Shown one piece after another: positions 14,726 to 25,600 of a DNA stretch of 64,000 nt (its first letter is position 1; each line of letters begins with the position of its first letter). The notes below the pieces were generated by a model. That model saw only the letters and a list, made by a program, of their open reading frames with translations, had not been told where the DNA came from and made no database searches. Origin of the DNA: Monomorium pharaonis. Lineage: Eukaryota > Arthropoda > Insecta > Hymenoptera > Formicidae. The stretch is from assembly GCF_013373865.1 (NCBI RefSeq), contig NC_050470.1, positions 31,872,085 through 31,936,084 on the forward strand, given 5' to 3'. The translations under genes were made by a program, and so were the position numbers.

Positions 14726-14749
14726 AGGGGGCGGAAATAGACCCGATCG

Positions 14750-15868
14750 AGTTCTGTTACCAAGTTTTTAACGCGGTATCGCACGCGGTATGCAGAAAAA
14801 CTCATGGAACACGCGACGAAGATGAGGAACGCGCAGATAAACATCCCGGATGTTGCAATCGCGGATGAGCGGGCAGGCGTCTCTCGGTTTCCTTCTCAGA
14901 CATTCTCTTTCTCCGTACGTACAAATTTCCATCTGAAAAAAACACGAACCGCGTCCCTATCTCCCTATCTCGTATAAATGGAAGGATGTGAGCAGTGACG
15001 GTAATGCCGCGAGATACGTCCCTTAGTTGTCGTCGCGAGTCGTGCACTGGCGTCGCCGACTCGACTGACTCCCCAAAACTCAATCGCGTTGAGAACCGGG
15101 TTGAATTCCTGCTGCGTATGCACGCGCGAATCTGATGCCGATACAGTACTCAATCCGTACTCTATTCTCCTGTCGATTGCTTCGACCTGTGTCTAGGACG
15201 CCGCAGGTTTCCAAACACTCTAGCCGGCCCCTCGTACGTTACGCAATATTCTACGCAAATACATAACGCATTCCCGGAGCAGACTCGGCGACAAGTAACG
15301 TACGTCCGCGCCGCGTGCGGTCACTTCCTCCGCGAAGCGCCACCGCCACCGACGCCGTCACCATCACCGTCACCGTCACTACTACCACCACAACCACAAC
15401 CACCACCACCACTACCACCACCACCGTCGCCGCCGTCGCTGCCGCCGTGCCGCTGCCGCCGACGCCGCCAAAGGAGGTACCTTTGACTCGTAACACCCTT
15501 GGTACGTATCACCAGTCGTTTCTTTCCTCACGGTTGAGCCTCTCGACAAAATATAACTCTTATAAACAGAATTTTTTTTTCTCTTTCTCTGCTTTTTCCC
15601 TTCTTTCTCTTTCTCTCTCGTCGTTGCTATCTCTCTGTTTCTCTTCCGTTCGCGTTCGCGCGCTCGCTCCGTTACATACACATACGCACCGTACTCACAG
15701 CACCATGCGCGCGCGCACTACCTCCCTCCTGCCATCCTCTCCTTCACACGCACGCACACACACGGCACGTACACACACGCGCGCGCGTGCGCGCAGAGAG
15801 AGAGAGAACACACACACACACGCACGCACGCGCGCGCACGCACACAACCACGCACGCACGCACGCACG

Positions 15869-15914
<46 letters not shown>

Positions 15915-16866
15915 CTCTCTCTCTCTCTCCCCCTCCCTCTTCCCGCTCTCTTACTTTCTCACTGTTTCTCCTCATATACTTGGATCCTCCTTCGCACAAT
16001 TGCTGCGTGTTCCACACCTATCTTCCTCTTTCGCTTTCTCGCTCTCTTGCTCGATTCGTTGTTTTTTCACGACCAAAAAATCGACAAAGCCTTAACGGGC
16101 CGGTTGGTCCGGTTGCCCGTAGGAATTCACTATATTCTTGCTTCCACGAATACGCGCGCGCGCGAGATTACTTCTCAGCAACGGCGAAATCTCGTAGTGT
16201 GGGTAAACAAACGCAAAGTAACGTACATCTTTTGTGTAAGCGAGAGACACGCGTTACATCGGACTCGTTGGATTCACCGCACTTTTCTAAAAGACGCGTA
16301 TGTAAAGCTGCCGAACCGCGCACTCGTACTCCTTCCGTGGTACAAGGCAAACTATTGGATTTTGTGATGGCAAACAAGGAACCGACTGGTCGCGTAGCGG
16401 GACGAAAGGCGATAGTGGGAGGGGGAAAAGGTACTGCGCAGGAGCGTACTGGCGCGGCCAGCGGCGTCTCTACTCTCCGACTCTCTGTTACCAACCACTT
16501 GGGTGCTACTCCGCCGCTACCGGCTGGCGCCTCCCACGACGACGACGCCGCCATCCGTCGTCTGATCCGTCGTCCGTCAAGCAAGTCCATGGAATCTTCT
16601 CCTTCAGGTCCTATGGATCTGAGCGAATTGGAAATTATTTGGCTTTCCAGACCAAGAAGGGCTGCTATTCCGTATACGATTCCCGATAGTTGTCGGTTCG
16701 ATAAGTGTCGTTGCGCACGTATTTTGATATGTGAAAATACGCGCAACGACAGTTATCGAACCGACAACTATCGATAACCGTGTATGGAATAACGGCCTAA
16801 ACTCCGTGCGTGCGCGTACACGCTCGTCATCGACAAATGCCTCGAACGACATCGCGTTGCAGAGCG

Positions 16867-16915
<49 letters not shown>

Positions 16916-17093
16916 CCCTCCTCCTCCTCTTTCACTCTCTCCCTCCCTTTCTCTCTCTGCCCTTCTATCTTGCGCGCGCGTTTACTCGAGCGAGTCTCGC
17001 GATGAAAGCGAAGAAATCGATTGGAGCAGTGATAGAAAATGATCTAGCTGTTCGATTCGCGCACGTCTAGCAACATAGTTTTTTTATATGAAT

Positions 17094-17139
<46 letters not shown>

Positions 17140-17180
17140 TGCGTGCGTGTGTGCGTGCGCGCGTGTGCATGTAAACACAG

Positions 17181-17265
<85 letters not shown>

Positions 17266-18120
17266 ATATGTATCACAGTCTCGAGTGACATTCATCATTA
17301 GCATTGCACCATCTATCGCATCCTGTAAAACGCATTCGGCATCTCACATTCTCTTTAGCGAATTATTTTCCACAAGACACTTTGTCATTTTTTTCGCACA
17401 AAAATTTGCACGAAAAATCGTGCAAACAACGCGTCTTTTGTCGAAAATAAAAATTACAAATAAAGCACTTGGTTTATTCACGCTGGCGTGTGCAATCATT
17501 CTCGATCATTCATGTCGAAATTCTGATATTTTCTCATATTCCCTCCGCCGTCCGAGGGGATGGCAGTGCGCAGGATTGAAGCAATATTATCGAGATGTTA
17601 GCGCCGGCGATACGCACGGCCCTGAGCTGCGCCATCATTGCCGAGCCGAGCCGAGCCGAGAAACATGCAGGAAGGGAAAGAGGGGGAGGAGAGGGGAGAG
17701 GCAGGCGCGGTGGGTAGCCGTGCGAGTGCGAGCAAGCGAGCCAAGCATCTTATCCCCGTGACCGCGATCTCACACTCGCACAGCTCTGGCTCACACTGGC
17801 CCACACTGAGCTGGCTGAGTCCACCCGTTGGCTCACCCAGCTTGCCGAGCTCTTCCAAGAGACGAGCGAACCCCCCTCCATTATAATCTAGGTCATGGAA
17901 ACTGCGCAAAATGGCCCGCTGCCGCGACAGGATCGCGTCGTTTGTTGAAAAAGCCGGTGACTTGACACATTTTCAATTTGTGCTATCGTGGACAAAGCGT
18001 CGTGGCTTTTCTTCGGATTTCGTCACGAACGCTACAACACGCCATATGAGATGCACTACGCGTCGCAATCGTTTGACGTTCATCTCTCAATGAGCTTGAC
18101 TGGTCGCTGACCGCGAGACA
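14750..18120. promoter_or_regulatory. CpG-rich region with stacked simple repeats; probable Sin3A promoter zone
   Basis: GC- and CpG-rich compared with its surroundings. It carries CCACCACCG trinucleotide runs (about 15345-15470), CA/CG and CT tracts (about 15740-15935), (CT)n (16870-16912), (GT)n (17098-17134 and 17200-17264) and GCCGA pentamers (17639-17660). The long open frames here (for example 15315-16367 plus, 16168-16746 minus) follow repeat composition and overlap on both strands, so I do not call them genes. A promoter and first exon(s) of the minus-strand Sin3A gene are the simplest reading. Confidence 0.4.
16667..16790. mobile_element. Foldback MITE, ~50-bp arms
   Basis: Begins ATTCCGTATACG and ends CGTGTATGGAAT. 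The arms share GATAGTTGTCGGTTCGATAA and GTCGTTGCGC with a short AT-rich loop. No transposase. Target duplication not clear. It lies in the CpG-rich region upstream of Sin3A. Confidence 0.75.
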
Positions 18121-18220
18121 GCGTCGATTGGCTGACGGGCTTTGCTCGGCGCGAACATCGAATCACATATGACATTCGCGCCTGAGATACGAATCATGAA
18201 AAACGACTGAAACTATGGAC

Positions 18221-18376
18221 GGGATTCATAGACCGATCTTAAGCTCAAGCATTGTCTTAAGTCTAGCTCTAGCTTCGAGCCGACTTGAGACTTACTTAAC
18301 CAATGAAATAACAGCATTGACGTCTCAAGATCGTGCTTAAGCTGGAACTTGAATAAGATTCGACTATGAATTCCGG
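18221..18376. mobile_element. Foldback MITE, diverged member of the GGTATTCATAGTC family
   Basis: Starts GGGATTCATAGACCGATCTTA and ends TAAGATTCGACTATGAATTCCGG. An imperfect palindrome rich in CTTAAG. It sits directly next to a second member (18382-18526). Confidence 0.7.
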
Positions 18377-18381
18377 CCTAT

Positions 18382-18526
18382 GGCCGGTATTCATAGTCGG
18401 ATCTTATATTTAAGATCATCTTAAGTACTGTCTTAAGATGCCATCAACCAATCACAGAGCCGTATTAGCATCTTAAGACATTGCTTGAGACGATCTTGAA
18501 ATAAGATTTGACTATGAATACCGGCC
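18382..18526. mobile_element. Foldback MITE, GGCCGGTATTCATAGTC family
   Basis: Palindrome with GGCCGGTATTCATAGTC ends and internal CTTAAGATG words, with TAT on both sides as a possible 3-bp duplication. A near-identical copy lies at 42164-42308 in the opposite orientation; the asymmetric centre (CCATCAACCAATCACAG) fixes the direction. Confidence 0.85.
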
Positions 18527-18612
18527 TATGAGCTGACGAATCGTCTTTCAAGAACAGCGCGAAGTTGCGATATTTTATTGCGATCTCGACACAAAAGTTG
18601 GACGATGAATTC

Positions 18613-18767
<155 letters not shown>

Positions 18768-19033
18768 CATTTAGTCTCCCTCCCCCTTCCTTACCCTTTA
18801 TCTCGTGTTTTCCCTGCGTGTCCGGGTCGTCCAGAATAATGGTCCGGAATCTCACCACGTGACTATGTGCACACATCAGTCTACACGTCCGCGTCAGTCT
18901 GGTTTCTGGTTTTGGGTTCATTATTTTAATGCTACTAACGGTAAGCGGCTCGACTTTTCGCGCACGTTTTAATTTTTTGTCGTCGCCAAATTTGCCACTT
19001 TAATTAAAAAATTGTTATTATTGTTTGCATAAA

Positions 19034-19143
19034 GGCCTGTTCTTTGTCGCTGCACTATTGCACTAGTGCAATAAGCTAGAAGAAGACAAATATATTTTTT
19101 CTGACTTATTGCATCAGATAACAGTGCAGCGACAAACAGACCT
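19034..19143. mobile_element. Foldback MITE, TGCACTAGTGCAA family
   Basis: Begins GGCCTGTTCTTTGTCGCTGCAC and ends GTGCAGCGACAAACAGACC; the arms contain TTGCACTAGTGCAATAAG-type sequence. Related copies lie at 19400-19671 and 31760-31890. Confidence 0.75.
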
Positions 19144-19302
19144 ATAGACTAAAAGTAACATAGGAAGTTTTAAAATTTATCAGTTTTATCGTAATATGTA
19201 AAAATGTGAGAGACGTGTAAAACGTTTTATAATTTTAATCAAACATTGTCAAGAGATGCTGAACCTTTTATTTGCATCACGATCTCAATTGTACATACAT
19301 AA

Positions 19303-19303
<1 letters not shown>

Positions 19304-19376
<73 letters not shown>
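19304..19376. repeat. (TC)n followed by (TGTC)n
   Basis: A dinucleotide tract that changes to a TGTC tetranucleotide tract (about 19338-19370). Confidence 0.9.
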
Positions 19377-19377
<1 letters not shown>

Positions 19378-19399
19378 GCAACTACTTTTGATATAAGAA

Positions 19400-19671
19400 A
19401 CCTGTGCTTTTTAACTGCACTGGAGCACTGGGGGTCGATTCTGTATTTTGAAGGAGTAAAAATGTGAAAAGTGAGCAACAGTGATTGGTGTATCTGTATA
19501 TCCTTAACCCTAAAAGTATACACCAATCAGTGGAGACAATGCTGCTCATTTTTCATATTTTCACTTTCTTTAGAAATACTGCAACAAATTAAAGTGAGAC
19601 AAATATATTTTTTCTCATTCTAACTTGTTGCACCAGTGCAGCAGTGCAGGAAAAAGAACAGGCCAAAGATT
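19400..19671. mobile_element. TGCACTAGTGCAA-family MITE with a second foldback inside
   Basis: Outer ends CCTGTGCTTTTTAACTGCACTGG and CAGCAGTGCAGGAAAAAGAACAGG match the family at 19034 and 31760. The middle (about 19437-19592) is a separate palindrome with arms containing AAAATGTGAAAAGTGAGCA and ATTGGTGTAT, apparently inserted into the outer element. Confidence 0.65.
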
Positions 19672-19733
19672 ACCATGACCATGATGTTAATATTTGACTG
19701 TATTAGACATATCTTTGTCATCTGTTTCATTTA

Positions 19734-19873
19734 GGGCCAGTTGTTCCAACTTCTTGGTAAACTTACCTATCAGATAAATATATATTTGTTTTTATTTATT
19801 TAAGAAAAGAAATGAAAATAGACACATGCTTACCTGGTAGATAAGTTTATCAAGAAGTCAGAACAACCGGCCT
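19734..19873. mobile_element. TTA-flanked MITE (PIF/Harbinger-like), 140 bp
   Basis: Ends GGGCCAGTTGTTCC and GAACAACCGGCCT. Both sides carry TTA (19731-19733 and 19874-19876). A 3-bp TTA duplication with GGGCC-type ends is typical of PIF/Harbinger non-autonomous elements. It lies about 70 bp upstream of the TRMU start codon. Confidence 0.75.
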
Positions 19874-19944
19874 TTAGAGTTGTTAACACATGTTATAAAA
19901 AATAACAGAAAATACTCAAGTATACTCAAAACGATTCTTTGAAG

Positions 19945-21737
19945 ATGATCAAAAATGTTGTTGTGGGGATTTCTGGTGGTGTTGATAGCGCCGTGACAGC
20001 TTTCCTACTTAAAATTAAAGGTAAGAATAAAGAAACATTTTACTTCTTTCATCGATATATTTATCAAGTATTCATCTTTTTTTAAGGATTCAATGTCACT
20101 GGAATATTTATGAAAAACTGGGACATTAGAGATGAAACAGGAAAGTGTGTGGTTGAGAAAGATTACAATGATGCTCAATGGATCTGCAAAAAACTCGAAA
20201 TCCCTTTGATACAGGTCGATTTTGTCAAGGAATATTGGAATGAAGTCTTTAGGTATTTGAAGTCTTAGGTATTAGACTCGCACAACTTTTAGAATGGGAT
20301 GTCCCAGTTTTATTCATTAATCTTTTATTTTTTTCAGTGACATAGTGGAAAAGTATCAGAATGGATATACTCCAAATCCAGATATTTTGTGCAACAAAAA
20401 CATCAAGTTTGATAAGTTTTTTCATATCGCACGTAATAAATTTCAAGCAGATGCAATTGCTACAGGTCATTACGCTAGGACTAGCTTTGGATCTTACCTA
20501 GAAAATTATAAAGCAAAAGCTAGTAAGTATTCTATTTTAAGTATAATTAAACTATCAATGAAATATTTTTTAACGCAATGACAGCATGACTATTATTCTA
20601 TAGATGTGTGTTTGCTGCAAGCACAAGATATCAATAAAGATCAAACGTTTTTCTTGAGTCAAGTACCGCAAAAAACCTTGAGACGTTGCATGTTTCCTCT
20701 TGGAACATATTTGAAAAGTCATGTAAAGATGATGGCCATAGAAGCAGGATTGTGTCAAATAGCATGGAAAAAGGAAAGCATGGGTATTTGCTTTATAGGA
20801 AAACGTCAATTTCAGCATTTTATTTCGGAGGTAAAAGATGGATTTCTCCTTATTTAATGCTGATTGCTTTCAATCAAAGATAAGATAAATCTGAATGACG
20901 ATAGCAATGATGTAACGATATATACAGTATATAGCGGATAAACCTGGTGACTATGTAGATTTGGATAGTGGATTACCAATAGGTAGACATAATGGTATTC
21001 ACAAACGGACAATAGGACAAAGATGTAAAATTGCTGGTTGTTTCAAGCCTTATTACGTATTTAGTAAGGATCAAGAGTCAAATACTGTTGTAGTGGTATG
21101 CCCAATACAAAGTTACAATTTTGTTGAAAATAAATTAACGTGTTTTCTAATTGTAAACTTATTAATCTTGACATAGGTGGGTGGTACAACTCACCCAGCG
21201 TTATATACTGACTTTTTGATGACACGGGACATCCACTGGATCAATGAAGAGCCGCACGAATTGAGATGGGGCAATGGTATTCTGAATTGTAACTTTCGGT
21301 TTCAACACAGAAATTCGTTGATCACTTGCAGAGTGTATAAAATGTCCACCGATCGCTTGTTTATTCGTCTTTTTGTATCTTTACGAGCGATTACAATGGG
21401 CCAGGTAATTTATAGGGAATAATGAAAATGCGTTCCTATGATATCTTTGATATTTTATGTTCGGTAATAATACGAAATGATTATTTGTCACGCTTAATAA
21501 ATTATATTATAACATTTAATAATTATTCGCTTTTAGCTGTTGCTTAATTTTTATACATTATTTTACTTGCTATTTTGGTATATTAACTAATTTGATGTGT
21601 ATATATATATATGTGTATGTGTGTATGTGCATTTTCAGTATGCAGTTTTATATTCTGGAGAGGAATGTCTGGGCAGCTCAGTGATATCGTATATAGGTCC
21701 ATCTTATTTTGCACTTAACCGGCAAAACTATAGATAA
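19945..21737 (+). CDS. TRMU: Mitochondrial tRNA-specific 2-thiouridylase (TRMU/MTU1, MnmA family)
   Basis: Adds the 2-thio group to the wobble uridine of mitochondrial tRNAs (Lys, Glu, Gln), with ATP and a persulfide donor. Seven exons: 19945-20020, 20087-20252, 20338-20522, 20604-20830, 20928-21095, 21177-21404, 21639-21737, all GT..AG and phase-consistent; 382 residues. Visible: the PP-loop SGGVDS (residues 9-14), GIFMKNWD, the first catalytic Cys in TPNPDILCNKNIKFD (C99), TGHYAR, QTFFLSQV, and the second catalytic Cys in SMGICFIGKR (C205). Length and motif order fit the eukaryotic family. The ATG at 19945 gives the usual start just before the PP-loop; an in-frame stop lies 42 bases upstream. 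An AATAAA signal follows at 21832-21837. A plus-strand donor-like GTAAGC at 18942 could belong to a 5' UTR exon, but that is unproven. Confidence 0.95.
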
Positions 21738-22533
21738 CTCTTGTTACCAGCATAATTAATAACACTACTTGAAATATACTAGTATGTATATAAATTTAAA
21801 TATTTTCGAGGTTTAATTAATTTAATGTTTAAATAAAACTATTTAAAACTTTATGATCTTTTTTGTACATTTAAATACTAATTTTCTGTATACCTCGCAT
21901 TGTTTTACAAGTTAAATTAAAAGATATGACATGCACAACTTTCCTCAATTTGAATATACATATATATGTATGTATGTATGTATGTACGTACGTATGCGCG
22001 CACGCGTGCGCGTATATATGTATACATCACATGTACAACTTACATAAATCTGTTGCGCAGCGAGTACGGTTGGCTCATTCTGGAAATCTCAAAACTGTTC
22101 TAAGCGAGATGGGCTCAAATTTCTATTTAGATGCTAATTCAAGTCGTACCTGTCACTTTTCGATTGTTCCAAATAATATGTCATATTACACTTCTCAATT
22201 CTTACTCATATTGATAACCATAAATATTAATTTTGAAGTCAAGCTTTATTTGCACATAATTTTAGAGAAAAAAATGGTTTTAAAAATAAAAGAAGAAAAA
22301 ATTTAATTTTGTGACATTGAATGTAATTAGAACTTGTACACACACACACACACACACGCGCGCGCGTACATGTACACGCGCACACATATAATTAGATCTT
22401 GTCGATACAAATTTTGATTTTACATATGATTTTGAGATGATAGAAATTATTATATAGACGTACATTATTGTTTAAGATGATTAATTAGGTGAATGTTATT
22501 TATACATCATCAAAATATTAACATATATCTGCA
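21738..22533. other. Intergenic, TRMU 3' UTR and simple repeats
   Basis: AT-rich, with a TRMU polyadenylation signal at 21832, GTAT repeats (about 21965-21985) and CA/CG repeats (about 22337-22372). No gene recognised. Confidence 0.6.
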
Positions 22534-22565
22534 GTTCTCTCACGCAGTTCTGTCACGCAGTTCTG
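22534..22565 (+). repeat. Short 13-bp-period tandem, CACGCAGTTCTG-like
   Basis: The words CAGTTCTCTCACG, CAGTTCTGTCACG and CAGTTCTGATGG follow each other directly upstream of the alternative first coding exon of the M13 peptidase. Confidence 0.6.
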
Positions 22566-22581
22566 ATGGACTTTAATAACG

Positions 22582-22687
22582 ATGAAGGCCATCCTACGGA
22601 AGATGAGCATTAATGGTTACAATAGATTTCGTTGGAACATCTTGCCCAGCTACGATGATTATTCCCGTATACCAGGGAATAATGAAA
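22582..22687 (+). CDS. Alternative first coding exon of the M13 peptidase
   Basis: ATG at 22582 opens a 35-codon frame (MKAILRKMSINGYNRFRW.. ending ..YSRIPGNNE) that stops at a strong donor, A|GTAAGTGC. Its phase (one base over) matches the acceptor at 24014, whose five bases before the internal ATG read through in frame. So it extends the cytoplasmic tail by 37 residues. Support is splice geometry only. Confidence 0.6.
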
Positions 22688-25600
22688 GTAAGTGCAGGCG
22701 ATAGCCTCTAGGACGATTTCAATTCCAATTCCAATTTATATTGCAATTTTTAATATAAATTTTTAATAGAACGCAAGTAACGTACATCTCGAATTTATAT
22801 CATTGTGCATAATAGTATTATGTTTTGTATATATGGCTGTTATTTTTATGTATCATATGAATAAAAAATTCGCCAGAAAATATCACAAGAGTTATAAATT
22901 AGAACAGAGAATGATACAATATGTGCGAGATGGACTCAATAACGATAGGGTTACGCATAGAATGTGAAATATGTCATATCGTGTTATTGAACGATAACTG
23001 CAAGTTATTAGGGTCGATTGACGAGTAAGGAGCACGTAAAATGTCTCTCGACGTGTGCGTGCCGTGTATAAAGCCGTGTCTCTCCAGCTTGGTTTTTACT
23101 CTCGCCCGCGATTGGCATTGCACGGTCGTTGCGACCTTACATATGTAAATTATTACCGCACAAATGCCGCTTGACAGATTCGCTCTCATAGTACGTAACA
23201 CTCGTGCACTCGACTAGTTAACACTCGTGCTTCGATCGAAGACGGGCGCGTAATAATCTGGTCCATTCGTGACTTTGGACTTTCGCGCATTTAACTCTTT
23301 GATAATCTTTTGTGGCTACGTTAATAATACATTGTAGTTAGGATTTCTCATCAGGATTACTGGATAAGCAATTGTATAATTCGCGAGGGTAAGTGGAAAA
23401 ATCGAATACAAACTACATCGCAAAGATTTGACAGACCGATTTAGTTTTTTTCAAGAGAGAATTTTCTCTAAAAATTTACAAAAGTATCTTCATATGACAT
23501 TGGCTAGTGTTGAGTATACAGCTGATGTACTATTGTAAGAAATGACTATTAGTAAATTGCTTTTATACTATATACATATGTACTGTATAATAAATAGTCC
23601 AAGTTTGCCATAAAAATTTATAGGAATTAAAAAATGAGAAGAAGCGCAATAGTGTTTCCTTTTTCTTTTCCATACCTTTTAACATACCTTGTTTATTTTC
23701 TCTAAATTCAATCTAATCGGTAGGAAAATAAATAACTTAGTTTTGAAATAACTATATTATATATAAATATATAATAAATAAAATAAAATTTTTTATTATT
23801 AAATTAAGAAGTATAATTGAGAGTATATAGTTATACGAAAAGTAATTGAAGCGTTTTATTGAATTATCGATTCTTTATTTTGTTACATTTAGAAATTTTA
23901 TTGTATTTGTGCGGAATTTATATTATCTTTCTCTCTCTTCCCCCTTTTCTCTCCTTCCATAGTAAATAGTGATATACTATTTTGGTCAACGGAAGCATGT
24001 ATAATTGTTTTCAGAGACAATGCAAAGTAGCGGTAACTTGAATCGTTTCAGCGATGATGATTTCTTCAGTGATGGACCATGTCCATCGTGCAGATTGGCT
24101 ATCAACAAGGAAACTGGTAGACTCAAGTGTGTGTGACACGTTCATTTTCCATACATATCAAGTACAAGTTCTTGCATTTTTAACGAGTGAATCTTTTGCA
24201 AAACTCAGATGGTGTACTGGCGGAAATGAAGCGCGGCGTTTTCGTGTCAAACTAATGCTCCTTATACCTGCCGTGTTGCTGCCAATTACCATAGTATTTA
24301 TCGCTTTGTCGCGATTTCAAGCCACAACCACCAGAGTCTCCGACTCACGCGCAGGTTCTGTTTATGAGATGGGGAAACATGGCAAAGAAAAAATCGAGGA
24401 TGACATCTTTTGGCGTAAGTTTCACTGCGAGTGTGCATATTGGCTGAAGGAACATCAATTGAAAGTTTCTATTATTACGATAGAATTTTTATTATACAAG
24501 ACATGACAGATGTAACAATTTCTAATTATATAACCCTTTTATTTCAATAATAAAATCAAACTTCCGATATATTCGCACAGAATAATAAATAACATCCCGT
24601 TTACATCGGTAGATGCAAATTACCAAGTTAGAAAGCTCAATCAGTCTCGTTATTGTTTCGAAAACAATCGACATAAACCATGACATAAAAATATATACAT
24701 CTTATCAAGTCAAATGTATTGATATTTTCTTGACGCACCGTAGAGATAAATTAAAATGAAATTAAAGTCGAACTACCGTACTCGTATTCTTCGAAGAACA
24801 ATCTTTAAAAATTGATTGTTTACGTTATATCAGCTACCAATCGCAACAACGTAGAACGCATGGTAGAAGAGACCGAAGAAGAGGACCGACTTTTGCTTCC
24901 CGATATGAAAACGAGTTATGTGCCTCTAGACACGCATCCTCCATTTCGATCGCCCCACCGACGCAAAAGAGACATCGACGGGGTACTTAATCTACAAAAA
25001 AATTCAAGGCGATCCCAAATTTGGCTCTCTGATTATAAAGAATAATCCTCTTTCCGCCTCTTCTATTCCTCTTCAAGCATTCCTTCTATCTTCTTTTTTC
25101 TTTTTCATTTTTGCGTTTCTTCTCTTTCTTTCTTCTCTTCCCATTCTATTCCTATGTCCTCGAAACTGCAATCATTATCCTACGCACGCCACAAGTGGCA
25201 AGGAAATATCCCGAAGACAACACGATCCGTTTCAGGAGAATCACACGAGGGATGGTTTCGAATTGGACGATCGAGCGATGTCCTCGTCTCGTGCACATGC
25301 TCGTTTAGCTAACGGTAAATTGGCAGATTCTCTTTCGAAGGAAGAGTCAGATAGGAAAAATAATATAGCGGGAAGAACCTTCTTGGCTTCAGACAACATG
25401 AAGTCATACGCCGACAAAATCAAGGTATACACTCTTAATGCATGTGGATTTTACTGATCATGAGAAAATATTTTTGTCATTTTTCAGTATAGTAATTGTC
25501 ACAGCTGCCAGAAATAAACGATTCAAAGCATTCATTCATAATTCTAATAGTTGTAATATTTCAACACAGTTATAAAATCATTCCTTTTCAATATATTCTT

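Noticed and set aside
15315..16367. Long open frame (350 codons) rich in Thr, Ala, His and Ser
   Set aside because: Composition follows CCACCACCG, CACA and CTCT repeats. Frames on both strands are equally open, with no splice context and no recognised domain.
16168..16746. 192-codon minus-strand frame and overlapping 265-codon plus-strand frame
   Set aside because: Mutually overlapping frames in CpG-rich DNA, partly made of a foldback MITE (16667-16790). No family recognised.
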